A stretch of 13,533 nt of DNA from Acidimicrobiaceae bacterium UBA7830. GTDB taxonomy: Bacteria > Actinomycetota > Acidimicrobiia > Acidimicrobiales > Ilumatobacteraceae. The notes under the pieces are model-generated. The model saw only the letters and a program-made list of their open reading frames with translations. It had not been told where the DNA came from and did no database searches. Each line of letters starts with the position of its first letter. Position 1 is the stretch's first letter. Both the position numbers and the translations under genes were made by a program. Shown here piece by piece: positions 5,570 through 13,187 of the stretch. Location: assembly GCA_002501485.1 (NCBI GenBank), contig DLTS01000004.1, positions 1-13,533 of the forward strand. Direction: 5' to 3'.

Positions 5570-7645
5570 TTAGAGCCTTGACACCTCAACCAACGTGTCA
5601 TAGAACGCAACGCCGCCGCCCCAGTCGGTGAGGGTGTCGCTGGTGAGGCTATTTGCGACTCCGCCGTCTCGGTGGTGCGCTTCCCACCAACCCCATGGAA
5701 CAACTACAACACCCGGACGCACCCGTGAAGAGATACGAACGGGAAGCTCGAGAGAACCGCGATCATTGAAGACCCGCACTAGGTCTCCCTCACTGAGTGA
5801 CCGTGCAACGGCATCGTGCTTATCGATTTCAATGAACGGGCCCTCTTCGGCTCCGCCATGGGTGTCCATGTGGCTGTAACCAGAATTCAAGAATCGGAGG
5901 TGGCGTTTTGACGTCATGAGTTGCAGTGGGAACCGATCGTGCAGCGGGCCGCCAGGTCCTTCCTGCGGGGCAACAAAATCAGGCAGCCGGGGTTGCCCCA
6001 TCGCCTCTAGACGTTCACTGACAAACTCAACCCGACCAGACGTGGTTGCGAACTCACCTGTGCCGAATGGTCGACCATCTTCTGGGTATGGCACTCGAAC
6101 GCGGTGCTGTGCTCTCAACTCATCGAGGTCGACATTCACCAGGGTGTCGCGAAGCATCGTGAGATCTTCATCGAACAGTGATGGCTCGGTTAGGCCCATT
6201 GCTGCGGAGAGCCGACGGAAGAACTCGGGGTTTGACACCGACTCACCAAGTGGATCGATTGCTGGTTCGTTCCAGCCGAGATATAGGTGCCCCCATGATG
6301 GCGTGATGTCGACTGACTCGATTTGTGTTGTTGCCGGGAACACATAGTCCGCATATTTCGCAGTATCGGTCATGAACTGTTCATGGACAATGGTGAGGAG
6401 GTCGTCACGAACCATCCCTCGTTTGATGAGTTCAGCATTCGGCACACTCACCAACGGGTTCACATTCCACATGATGACTGCATGCACGGGAGGATCAGTG
6501 TCGGTGAGAATCTCACCAAGCCGGCTCATATTCAGGGTGCGCGGCGATCGACCAGCAAGGAGATCAGGACGCGTGAGCGCAGCCTCATCGATCACCGATC
6601 CGTGCCACATGCCAACGCTACGAGCTATCCCTCCACCGCGATGCTTCCAGGCACCGATGAGCGCAGGAAGGCAGGCAATTGTCCTAAAGAACATTCCACC
6701 GTTCTCATGGTGTTCGGCACCAACGAGCGTCCGAATCACCGCCGGCCCAATCGTTGCGTAGTCATGCGCGAATCGTTCAATATCAGCGACGCCCAGACCG
6801 GTGATCGTCGCCGCCCACTCCGGAGTGCGTGTCATCACGTGATTGGAGAGCTCATCAAAGCCAAGGGTGTGCTCGCTTACCCACTCATCATCAATAAGGC
6901 CATCACGAATGACGATGTGCATGACTGCGAGCATCAACGCAATGTCGGTCCCTGGAAGGGGCTGCAAGAAATAGTCGCCATCACCGTCTGCAGCATCGGC
7001 GGTGATCGTCTTCACTGGATCAATCACGACGAGACGTGCACCAGCCGCTCTTGCTTTTTCAATCGTCGGCCACAGGTGGCGGTTGGTGAGGCGGGTGTTG
7101 GTTCCCCACAGCACGATGAGACGAGAATGCTCAATTTCCATCGGGTTGAGACTTTTGCCATTGCCATTGGTCATTGATAATCCGGCACCAACGGTGGGGC
7201 CGCAGATATTTCTCAACAGACGGCTCGCGCCGATGTGATTAAAGAAACGTGAGGAGATGCCCTGCAGCGAGAGCACAGATTGATTACCGGCGTCACTAAA
7301 GGGCAGGACACATTCACCCCCATGGACGTTCACAAGATCGGCAAGTCGCTCACCTACGTCTCGAAGCGCAACCTCCCATGTCACCGGCTCGAACTCGCCG
7401 CTCCCTTTTACTCCGACACGACGTAGCGGGGTGAGAATGCGATCGGGGTGGTACACCCGGTCGAGGAACCGGTTCACCTTTGGACATAACTCGCCGGCTG
7501 AGAATGGGTGGTCCTCGTCACCACGCATCCGCACCGCAACACCCTTATCGTCGGTCTCAACAACCCAGCCACAGGTGTCGGGGCAATCGTGATGACACAC
7601 CCCATGAACGGTGTGGGACCCTGATAGTCGTTCTGTGATCGACAT
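5570..7645 (-). CDS. Molybdopterin oxidoreductase (DMSO reductase family)
   Basis: A 691-residue cytoplasmic Mo/W bis-MGD enzyme. An N-terminal [4Fe-4S] motif is complete: C17-x3-C21-x3-C25-x28-C54 (GVCHHDCPDTCGW ... GELCPK). K56 just after the last cysteine is the usual electron-relay lysine. The main molybdopterin domain follows, with C148 in RNICGPTVGAG in the place where this family carries the Ser/Cys/Sec metal ligand, so the metal is probably cysteine-ligated. The C-terminal molydop-binding domain occupies about 575-690 (LMTSKRHLRFLNSGYSH; GDLVRVFNDRGSLELPV). There is no Tat signal, and no Fe-S or membrane-anchor subunit next to it, so its electron partner is encoded elsewhere. The substrate cannot be read from the sequence. 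The frame extends upstream to 7804, but that part overlaps the divergent oxidase; the ATG at 7645 has TACGAT exactly six bases before it and begins MSITERLSGS, so I choose it. Confidence 0.93.
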   Translation of the reverse strand: MSITERLSGSHTVHGVCHHDCPDTCGWVVETDDKGVAVRMRGDEDHPFSAGELCPKVNRFLDRVYHPDRILTPLRRVGVKGSGEFEPVTWEVALRDVGERLADLVNVHGGECVLPFSDAGNQSVLSLQGISSRFFNHIGASRLLRNICGPTVGAGLSMTNGNGKSLNPMEIEHSRLIVLWGTNTRLTNRHLWPTIEKARAAGARLVVIDPVKTITADAADGDGDYFLQPLPGTDIALMLAVMHIVIRDGLIDDEWVSEHTLGFDELSNHVMTRTPEWAATITGLGVADIERFAHDYATIGPAVIRTLVGAEHHENGGMFFRTIACLPALIGAWKHRGGGIARSVGMWHGSVIDEAALTRPDLLAGRSPRTLNMSRLGEILTDTDPPVHAVIMWNVNPLVSVPNAELIKRGMVRDDLLTIVHEQFMTDTAKYADYVFPATTQIESVDITPSWGHLYLGWNEPAIDPLGESVSNPEFFRRLSAAMGLTEPSLFDEDLTMLRDTLVNVDLDELRAQHRVRVPYPEDGRPFGTGEFATTSGRVEFVSERLEAMGQPRLPDFVAPQEGPGGPLHDRFPLQLMTSKRHLRFLNSGYSHMDTHGGAEEGPFIEIDKHDAVARSLSEGDLVRVFNDRGSLELPVRISSRVRPGVVVVPWGWWEAHHRDGGVANSLTSDTLTDWGGGVAFYDTLVEVSRL

Positions 7646-7651
7646 GGGCTC

Positions 7652-7657
7652 ATCGTA
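7652..7657 (-). promoter_or_regulatory. -10 box TACGAT, leaderless start for the molybdoenzyme
   Basis: On the minus strand TACGAT-GAGCCC-ATG gives the six-base spacing. TCGACA, one mismatch from the -35 consensus, lies 19 bases further upstream within the palindrome region. Confidence 0.6.
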
Positions 7658-7668
7658 GACGAGCCATT

Positions 7669-7680
7669 GACAGTACTGTC
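7669..7680. promoter_or_regulatory. Perfect 12-bp palindrome in a divergent promoter gap
   Basis: GACAGTACTGTC is its own reverse complement and lies in the 41-base gap between two divergent genes. It contains TACTGT (a -10 match) on both strands, and TTGACA at 7667-7672 overlaps its left arm. A further half site GACAGT occurs at 7704-7709. A protein bound here would cover the start signals of both genes. The regulator is not identifiable from the window. Confidence 0.4.
7674..7679 (+). promoter_or_regulatory. -10 box candidate TACTGT for the sugar-lactone oxidase
   Basis: TACTGT is followed by seven bases and then the GTG at 7687, close to the leaderless spacing seen elsewhere. It lies inside the palindrome. 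Confidence 0.4.
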
Positions 7681-7686
7681 GAGGGC

Positions 7687-9006
7687 GTGGGAAACCTCCG
7701 TTCGACAGTGGTGAGCAACTGGGCTCGCAATCAGCGATGTGTTCCCGATGCCGTTTATCAGCCGGCTTCGACCGACGAGGTTGCACGCATCGTTCGTCAA
7801 GCACATGAGTCGGGCCAGCGAGTGAAAGTCATTGGCGCGGGCCATTCCTTTACTGCAACTGCGATGACCGATGGTGTCATGTTACGACTCGACAAAATGA
7901 CAAAGATTCTCAACGTTGACCGCGAAGCCAGGCAGGTGCACGTGCAAGCAGGCGCGACCCTGCACGACTTCTGTTGCGAACTTCACAACCATGGCCTTGC
8001 GATACCCAACCTCGGTGATATCGACGTCCAGAGCATTGCGGGAGCGATATCGACCGCAACGCACGGCACGGGAAGCGGCCTTGGCAATCTCGCCACCAAC
8101 GTTGTTGCGATGACGTTGGTGAATGGAAAGGGTGAAATTGTCGAACTCAACGAAGGCGATCCGCGAATTTCTATTGCGGCAGTTGGCGTTGGTGCGCTTG
8201 GCATTGTCTGTGAAGTCATTTTGCAGTGCGTGCCGTCGTTCCGACTGCACGCTCACGAGACGATCGAATATCTCGATGACCTTCTCGATGACATCCCATC
8301 GTTCGCAGAGAGCGCAGACCATGCAGAGTTTTTCTGGATGCCGGGAGCCCGTCGGTGCCAGGTGAAACGAAACCAGCGCACCACTGAAGACATCCAGCGA
8401 CCAGGAAAAGTCGCATACTTTCGCGATAAATATGTGGCGGAGAACCTCGCATTTGGCACGGTGTGCCGCGTCGGAAGGCGCTGGCCGAGCCTCGCGCCCC
8501 GCATTGCAAAATTGGTGTCGTCATCGGTGTCGGAGCGTGATCTCATCGATGATTCATTCAGAGTCTTCGCAAGCCCTCGATTGGTTCGGTTTGTCGAGAT
8601 GGAATACGGCATCCCACTCGAATGTTTGCCAGAAGCAGTTCAACGAGTGCGTGAGGTGACCAAACACCTCAGTTTCCCAAGCCTGTTTCCGATCGAGGTC
8701 CGTGTTTCCGCCGCTGATGAAATTGCGCTCTCGACCGGTTTTGGCAGGTCAAACGGTTGGGTCGCAGTTCACCAATATGTCGGCGCACCGTACGAGTCGT
8801 ATTTTCAGCAGGTCGCCGACATCATGGATTCATACGGTGGGCGACCGCATTGGGGGAAGATGCATTACCTCAATGCTTCTCAACTATGCGAAAGGTATCC
8901 GCGTTGGGGAGAGTTCCAAGAGCTCCGAGCAGCACTCGACCCCGATGGCACCTTCCGAAACGAATACGTTGACCGCGTACTCGGCGTGCCCAACGCAATG
9001 AAGTAG
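7687..9006 (+). CDS. FAD-linked D-arabinono-1,4-lactone oxidase family protein
   Basis: A 439-residue vanillyl-alcohol-oxidase-fold flavoenzyme that oxidises sugar lactones or alditols with O2 or another acceptor. FAD-binding domain: KVIGAGHSFTATAMTDG with H53 at the position of the covalent 8-alpha-histidyl FAD link of gulonolactone oxidase and alditol oxidase; GDIDVQSIAGAISTATHGTG contacts the pyrophosphate. C-terminal ALO domain: E337-V-R339, matching the catalytic Glu-Arg pair of alditol oxidase, and RPHWGKMH (H388, K391, H393), the family signature near the flavin. There is no signal peptide. The real substrate (arabinonolactone, gulonolactone or an alditol) is undetermined. The start is a GTG with TACTGT seven bases upstream; GTGs at 7708 and 7711 (giving SNWARNQRC close to the usual N-terminus) are alternatives. 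It is divergent from the molybdoenzyme across 41 bases, so joint control is possible. Confidence 0.93.
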   Translation: MGNLRSTVVSNWARNQRCVPDAVYQPASTDEVARIVRQAHESGQRVKVIGAGHSFTATAMTDGVMLRLDKMTKILNVDREARQVHVQAGATLHDFCCELHNHGLAIPNLGDIDVQSIAGAISTATHGTGSGLGNLATNVVAMTLVNGKGEIVELNEGDPRISIAAVGVGALGIVCEVILQCVPSFRLHAHETIEYLDDLLDDIPSFAESADHAEFFWMPGARRCQVKRNQRTTEDIQRPGKVAYFRDKYVAENLAFGTVCRVGRRWPSLAPRIAKLVSSSVSERDLIDDSFRVFASPRLVRFVEMEYGIPLECLPEAVQRVREVTKHLSFPSLFPIEVRVSAADEIALSTGFGRSNGWVAVHQYVGAPYESYFQQVADIMDSYGGRPHWGKMHYLNASQLCERYPRWGEFQELRAALDPDGTFRNEYVDRVLGVPNAMK

Positions 9007-9038
9007 AGGTGATCGCGCGCTGAGGTGCACTGGTCGCG

Positions 9039-9044
9039 TAGGGT
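9039..9044 (+). promoter_or_regulatory. -10 box TAGGGT, leaderless start for the methyltransferase
   Basis: TAGGGT-TTTCGC-GTG gives exactly six bases before the GTG at 9051. No -35 with a good match is seen at 17 bases. Confidence 0.6.
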
Positions 9045-9050
9045 TTTCGC

Positions 9051-10418
9051 GTGGCGGAACGCCGACGAACCTCAACCTCTGATTTCGGTGCCAGCCGCCG
9101 TGAATCTCATGATGCGTCAGGTTTTTACGGCCGGTTTGAAGCTCCCACAGTTAGCGACGACGAGGCGATTGCTGGCCGAACATCGAATACCGAACTCTTC
9201 ATCTGCGGTGATGCTCGAGATCTTTCGATGGTGGAGTCGGCTTCGGTTGCGTTAGTCGTGACGTCGCCACCGTATTTTGCGGGCAAACAATACGAAAACG
9301 AGTTAGAGCGAGACGGCATTCCTGCGTCGTATCTCGAATATCTCGACATGTTGACGGAGGCGTTCGCTGAGTGCGTTCGGGTGCTTGAGCCAGGTGGCCG
9401 CATCGCAGTAAACGTCGCAAACCTTGGTCGTCGCCCGTATCGGAGTCTTTCGGCTGACGTCATCACCATTCTTCAAGATCGCCTCGGACTGCTGTTGCGA
9501 GGCGAAGTGGTGTGGCGCAAAGGTGCTGGAGCGAGTGGGTCGTGCGCGTGGGGGTCTTTTCGTCAGCCATCAAATCCGGTTCTGCGAGACCTCACTGAAC
9601 GAGTTGTTATTGCATCGAAGGGGCGTTTCCGGAGAGCGGTGAGTCGCTCAGTACGCAAACGCAATGGCTTGCCGCATGAATCGACGATCAGCACCGAAGA
9701 TTTCATGTCGAACACCCTCGATGTTTGGACGCTGCCCACGGAAAGTGCGAAGCGCATCGGGCACCCTGCACCGTTTCCTGTTGAGCTTCCTTCAAGGCTG
9801 ATCGAGCTCTATACATATCGGGGTGACGTCGTTCTCGACCCATTCATGGGGTCGGGGTCAACCCTTGTTGCCGCAAAGCAGTTGGGTCGAGAATTCATCG
9901 GTGTTGACCTTGATGACGACTATGTGGCCCTCGCTCGTCAGCGTGTCGCAGATGAAGGTGACGAGGTAAATCTTGTCGCCGATGGCCGCTCAGGCCGCGA
10001 CATTGTTGACGATGTTGTTCGTTCAGCAGGCTTTGGTGAGATTATCGAGCGTCGAGTTCCAGGCACGGGCCTTAGCGTGATGTCGGCAACCTGCGATGGT
10101 GAACATGTGGTGGTTGAGCAGGGTGGGCCTTTCAGTCGTGAACGCCCGGGCTTGTTGAACGGTGAGGCATTGTGGCGGCTGCTCGGTCGAGCTGCTGTGA
10201 TCTCCGGAGTTAGAGAACGAGTGATCGTGGTCACTGCGGCGCTTCCCACCCCGGGGTCAGCGAGCGATCTCGCACTGCGAGCAGTTGGGCCTCGGGTGCT
10301 GTTCGATGTGATCGATATTCAAGATGTCGGAGCTCGTAGGCGTCTCAGTGCGTATGGCAACGGTCATAACACCCCACTGGAAGGGTTTTGGACCGCTGAA
10401 CAGATCGCAACTTACTGA
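9051..10418 (+). CDS. Beta-class site-specific DNA methyltransferase with extra C-terminal domain
   Basis: 455 residues. Catalytic motif IV TSPPY (71-75, in VVTSPPYFAGKQYE) comes before the SAM-binding motif I, DPFMGSGST (263-271), so the order is that of beta-class amino-methyltransferases. EFIGVDLDDDYVALARQR after motif I is the acidic SAM-ribose loop. TSPPY is most common in N4-cytosine enzymes, but N6-adenine cannot be excluded. The stretch between the motifs (about 150-240), basic and variable, would carry target recognition. After the methyltransferase core, residues about 315-455 form an additional domain with strand/helix alternation (LSVMSATCDGEHVVVEQGGP; ALWRLLGRAAVIS; RVIVVTAALP) ending LEGFWTAEQIATY; I do not recognise it with certainty. 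No restriction endonuclease is adjacent, so it may be an orphan, possibly epigenetic, methyltransferase. It has a leaderless GTG start and follows the oxidase by 44 bases. Confidence 0.92.
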   Translation: MAERRRTSTSDFGASRRESHDASGFYGRFEAPTVSDDEAIAGRTSNTELFICGDARDLSMVESASVALVVTSPPYFAGKQYENELERDGIPASYLEYLDMLTEAFAECVRVLEPGGRIAVNVANLGRRPYRSLSADVITILQDRLGLLLRGEVVWRKGAGASGSCAWGSFRQPSNPVLRDLTERVVIASKGRFRRAVSRSVRKRNGLPHESTISTEDFMSNTLDVWTLPTESAKRIGHPAPFPVELPSRLIELYTYRGDVVLDPFMGSGSTLVAAKQLGREFIGVDLDDDYVALARQRVADEGDEVNLVADGRSGRDIVDDVVRSAGFGEIIERRVPGTGLSVMSATCDGEHVVVEQGGPFSRERPGLLNGEALWRLLGRAAVISGVRERVIVVTAALPTPGSASDLALRAVGPRVLFDVIDIQDVGARRRLSAYGNGHNTPLEGFWTAEQIATY

Positions 10419-10458
10419 CTTAGCAGCGTATGAGATCGATGTCTGATATTGGTCTCCA

Positions 10459-10905
10459 TCACAAGTCTTTTGACATCCACACAGAGTCATCTTCAACGAA
10501 ACCGAGGCGAGCGTAGAGTGAACGCGCGCGGTGATTTGGGCGTTCGGTTTCGAGAAAGATGCGGCGAACACCAAGCTCGGCACAGCGATCTTCTGCGGCG
10601 GCGATGAGCTGCCGTCCGATTCCTTCGCCCCGTTGCTGAACGAAGATTTCATCAAGGATGTAATCAGCGCCGCCCACCTCGAGTGACCAACCGGTGGAAA
10701 CGGCCGCATATCCAATAGGTGGGTCATGTTCATCACAAGCGATGAGAATGAAGCCGTTGGCATCGTTGTCGAGAAGCCCGGCGAGGCCGCTGCGAATAGT
10801 GGTGTCGTTCAGTTCACGGTTATTGGCTGCGCAGTATTCGATGCACAACGGAATGATGTGTACAAGATCAGGCGGGGTTGCTCGACGAATCATGACGTTC
10901 GCCAC
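10459..10905 (-). CDS. GNAT family N-acetyltransferase
   Basis: A 148-residue single-domain acetyltransferase. It opens with the typical strand MIRRATPPDLVHIIPLC, continues with the strand IGYAAVSTGW, and has the acetyl-CoA pyrophosphate loop Q90-Q-R-G-E-G-I-G97 (motif A, Q/R-x-x-G-x-G) after the strand YILDEIFV. Motif B follows as RRIFLETERPNHRARSLYARLGF, with N124 and Y131 in the places of the usual Asn and catalytic Tyr. The acceptor (amino acid, drug, polyamine or protein N-terminus) cannot be told. The start is the GTG at 10905, with TAATCT six bases upstream; the ATG four codons in is a fallback. It lies nine bases after the propeller-protein gene on the same strand, so the two could also be co-transcribed. 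It is convergent with the methyltransferase (40-base gap, no clear terminator). Confidence 0.92.
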   Translation of the reverse strand: MANVMIRRATPPDLVHIIPLCIEYCAANNRELNDTTIRSGLAGLLDNDANGFILIACDEHDPPIGYAAVSTGWSLEVGGADYILDEIFVQQRGEGIGRQLIAAAEDRCAELGVRRIFLETERPNHRARSLYARLGFVEDDSVWMSKDL

Positions 10906-10911
10906 AGGATG

Positions 10912-10917
10912 AGATTA
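10912..10917 (-). promoter_or_regulatory. -10 box TAATCT overlapping the upstream stop codon
   Basis: On the minus strand TAATCT-CATCCT-GTG gives the six-base spacing for the GNAT gene. Its first three bases are the TAA stop of the preceding gene, so promoter and coding end share sequence. Confidence 0.5.
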
Positions 10918-12399
10918 TGGGTCAATCGAACCAGCAACGAGCACAAAGAGATCGTCGCCTGTGTCGAGTGCACGAACACTTGCTGGGCTCGCGCCACCAA
11001 TTGCTGCCGAGAGGTCATCAACGTCGACGATGACAGGACCGGTGTCGCTCGACAGCACGACTGCTGTTGCATCTGGTGCAAGAGCAAGGGCCCGCCGACC
11101 GGCGAGGGTTACCATTTCGAATTCGCCGACGAGGACACCAGACCGGTCGGATGACCGAATCCCGGTGATCAAACAACCGTCATCACTACGCGATATACCG
11201 GTGATGCCGGTGACCTCATTGAGTTCCCGACCCGTGAGCAGGCTGACCAGACGGCTCACTCCGTCGGCGTGCACAACGGCGCAGCGACTAAGCATCGTGA
11301 GGGGTTCCTCGGTTATCGGGGCATTCGCAGACCAGCGACCGCGGATGCCACCAGAAAGATCGACAACGTAGCCGTTGTGGTCAGAGCGCACCCAAAGACG
11401 ACTTCCTCCTCCAACGGTGGCGACGCTGTTCACTGTTTCGCCCTCAGGCAGTTCGAGTCCGCCAAGATCTTCAAGTTCGTTGGAGGTGCGAGTGACGCGC
11501 ATGATGCGCCCCTCTTTGGTCACGAACACAAATCGCTCTCCGTCGATGGTGATGGCACCACCTCGTACCGCTGGGGTGCTGATCGTTCTGATGCGATCTC
11601 CGTTGGGGTCAAACAGACCGATTTCGGCCCGGTCACCCACGGTTTGGCTGGTCACCACCAGCTGAGGATGGACGGCGAGTGCGAGATCGGGTAGGTAAAC
11701 GGGCGTCGTTGACGTCGGGGTGACGAGCACGGTTTGAAAGTTGACGGTGTCAGCGATTGCGAACAGTGTTCCTGCGGAATCGTGACGGATGTCGGTTGGG
11801 AAGTACCGAGGATTTGGTTCGTCGGTAAACACTCCAAGGTCCATGACGACTGGTCGGAGTCCGCTGACATCGGTGACGATGGCGAGGTTGCCGCCGCTGT
11901 CGTCACCGATCACGACACTGAGATCATTCGCTGTTGGCAACGCACTCACTCGATGTCCTCGTGGAATATCCAATGTCGTCGGCAACAAATCGAACGGCTC
12001 GACAATCACTTGATTCGGGAGCACCACTGCGACTGCACCCCCGCCATCAAGCACAGCGGATACACGTGGCCCGTGGTTGGTTGTTGCGGCGACAGCCAGG
12101 TCGCTGTATCGAAGTGTGAGATCGCCGGTCACCCTGTCTGCGGTGACGATCGAGGTCCAACTCACTGGGTCAGGAATAACATCTCGTTCGCGCTCGATCC
12201 ACTGAACGCCGCCAACAATGATTGCGCCGAGCATCGCAACTGCAATCACCGTCCCCAGCATTTTGCCGGCATTCGGGTTGTGCCGATATTCCTCTCGGGT
12301 GTCATCCTCCGAGGGTTGAAATACCGCCGGGTCATCGGGGCTAGAAGCATCAACGTCGTCAACGGCATCCGTGGGGTGCGAGGAAAAACGACGAAGCAC
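10915..12399 (-). CDS. Membrane-anchored propeller-like protein, unknown function
   Basis: 494 residues with three parts. Residues 1-45 are a polar, acidic cytoplasmic tail (many D, E and S). Residues about 47-67 (KMLGTVIAVAMLGAIIVGGV) form one transmembrane helix, probably an uncleaved anchor. The remaining 425 residues would lie outside the membrane. They are rich in short V/A/T beta strands with Asp/Gly turns and repeat a loose pattern of a hydrophobic strand, D-G/S-D, and another strand (for example TIDGERFVFVTKEGRIMRVT, GGSRLWVRSDHNGYVVDLSG, LAPDATAVVLSSDTGPVIVD). This is the texture of a beta-propeller without a recognisable WD40, NHL or YVTN signature. No catalytic motif was found, so a scaffold or binding role is likely (inference). 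The start is GTG with TACGCT six bases upstream, divergent from the TauE/SafE gene across 35 bases. The GNAT gene follows after nine bases. Confidence 0.8.
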   Translation of the reverse strand: MLRRFSSHPTDAVDDVDASSPDDPAVFQPSEDDTREEYRHNPNAGKMLGTVIAVAMLGAIIVGGVQWIERERDVIPDPVSWTSIVTADRVTGDLTLRYSDLAVAATTNHGPRVSAVLDGGGAVAVVLPNQVIVEPFDLLPTTLDIPRGHRVSALPTANDLSVVIGDDSGGNLAIVTDVSGLRPVVMDLGVFTDEPNPRYFPTDIRHDSAGTLFAIADTVNFQTVLVTPTSTTPVYLPDLALAVHPQLVVTSQTVGDRAEIGLFDPNGDRIRTISTPAVRGGAITIDGERFVFVTKEGRIMRVTRTSNELEDLGGLELPEGETVNSVATVGGGSRLWVRSDHNGYVVDLSGGIRGRWSANAPITEEPLTMLSRCAVVHADGVSRLVSLLTGRELNEVTGITGISRSDDGCLITGIRSSDRSGVLVGEFEMVTLAGRRALALAPDATAVVLSSDTGPVIVDVDDLSAAIGGASPASVRALDTGDDLFVLVAGSIDP

Positions 12400-12405
12400 C
12401 TCTTG

Positions 12406-12411
12406 AGCGTA
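12406..12411 (-). promoter_or_regulatory. -10 box TACGCT, leaderless start for the propeller-like gene
   Basis: On the minus strand TACGCT-CAAGAG-GTG gives exactly six bases. The box is only nine bases from the opposing -10 box at 12421. Confidence 0.6.
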
Positions 12412-12420
12412 CGTGCCCCG

Positions 12421-12426
12421 TAGGGT
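12421..12426 (+). promoter_or_regulatory. -10 box candidate TAGGGT for the TauE/SafE gene
   Basis: TAGGGT lies eight bases before the GTG at 12435. The -35 region of this promoter would overlap the start codon of the divergent gene. Confidence 0.45.
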
Positions 12427-12434
12427 GAACTCTT

Positions 12435-13169
12435 GTGACGTGGTGGGAAATGTTGTTGTTGGCTGGTGGCGGCGTGATCGCCGGCGTCATTAACACCGTC
12501 GCCGGTGGGGGATCAATGTTGACGGTTCCACTGCTGGTGCTCGCAGGTGTTCCGGGCAACAGTGCAAACGGGTCGAATCGTCTCGGCATCCTCACCTCGA
12601 CAGCATCAGCAACGGTGGCCTTTCGACGTCTTGGGGTAGATGGGCTCTCCAAGGCGATTCCAGTGCTAGCGCCAACGCTCGTTGGCTCACTGATTGGTTC
12701 GTTGACGATCAGTCGCCTTCCTGATCGGGCGTTCGAAATTGTGTTCGGCGTGTTGATGATTCCTCTCATCGTGCTCACTGTTCGTAAACCGACGGCGCGT
12801 GACGTCGGTGAACCATGGCCTACGTGGCTGACTGTGGTCATCTTTGGGGTAATCGGTGCGTTCGGTGGCGCATTTCAGGCTGGCATCGGTCTCGTCCTTC
12901 TCGCTGCACTCACCCGAGCAGGGTTTGATCTTGTGACGGCAAACAGCGTGAAGATGGTGGTGTCGTTGACAGTGACCGTCATCGCCCTTCCAGTGTTCTT
13001 GGTGTCGGGAAATATCGTGTGGCTCCCAGCCCTTGTTCTCGCCGCCGGGTTTTTTGTTGGCGGCTGGTGTGGGGCTCAGTTTGCGGTCAAAGGTGGCGAG
13101 AAATTGATCCGGGTTGCGATGGTGATCGCTGCTATTGGGTTGTCGGGGCGCCTCATTGGTCTCTACTGA
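12435..13169 (+). CDS. TauE/SafE (TSUP) family anion exporter
   Basis: A 244-residue membrane protein made of two homologous halves, as in the TSUP family, with about eight hydrophobic segments. The first half begins GVIAGVINTVAGGGSMLTVP with the family N-x-x-A-G-G-G-S motif (20-27), followed by ANGSNRLGILTSTASATVAF. The second half repeats it as GAFGGAFQAGIGLVLLAALT, then TANSVKMVVSL. Family members export sulfite, sulfoacetate or other organosulfonates, but many are uncharacterised, so the substrate is open. No sulfur-metabolism gene is next to it. The start is GTG with TAGGGT eight bases upstream; an in-frame ATG at 12450 is possible but would cut helix 1. The zinc-ribbon gene follows after 18 bases with its own -10 box. 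Confidence 0.93.
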   Translation: MTWWEMLLLAGGGVIAGVINTVAGGGSMLTVPLLVLAGVPGNSANGSNRLGILTSTASATVAFRRLGVDGLSKAIPVLAPTLVGSLIGSLTISRLPDRAFEIVFGVLMIPLIVLTVRKPTARDVGEPWPTWLTVVIFGVIGAFGGAFQAGIGLVLLAALTRAGFDLVTANSVKMVVSLTVTVIALPVFLVSGNIVWLPALVLAAGFFVGGWCGAQFAVKGGEKLIRVAMVIAAIGLSGRLIGLY

Positions 13170-13175
13170 GTTAGG

Positions 13176-13181
13176 TACATT
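13176..13181 (+). promoter_or_regulatory. -10 box TACATT, leaderless start for the zinc-ribbon gene
   Basis: TACATT-TCAGTG-ATG gives six bases before the ATG at 13188. It favours that ATG over the GTG directly in front of it at 13185. Confidence 0.6.
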
Positions 13182-13187
13182 TCAGTG

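Noticed and set aside
6323..7177. 284-codon open frame antisense to the molybdoenzyme
   Set aside because: A shadow of a long gene. The protein has no motif, while the opposite strand has a complete Fe-S and molybdopterin domain pattern.
7646..7804. Upstream extension of the molybdoenzyme to the ATG at 7804
   Set aside because: It would overlap the start of the divergent oxidase and add a sequence without family resemblance; TACGAT-N6 marks the ATG at 7645.
10419..10458. Possible terminator between the convergent methyltransferase and GNAT genes
   Set aside because: Only a six-pair stem with a wobble (GAGATC/GGTCTC), a 13-base loop and no T-tract.
11734..12423. 229-codon open frame antisense to the propeller-like gene
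   Set aside because: It runs across the divergent promoter and is Cys/His/Trp-rich without motifs; a shadow frame.
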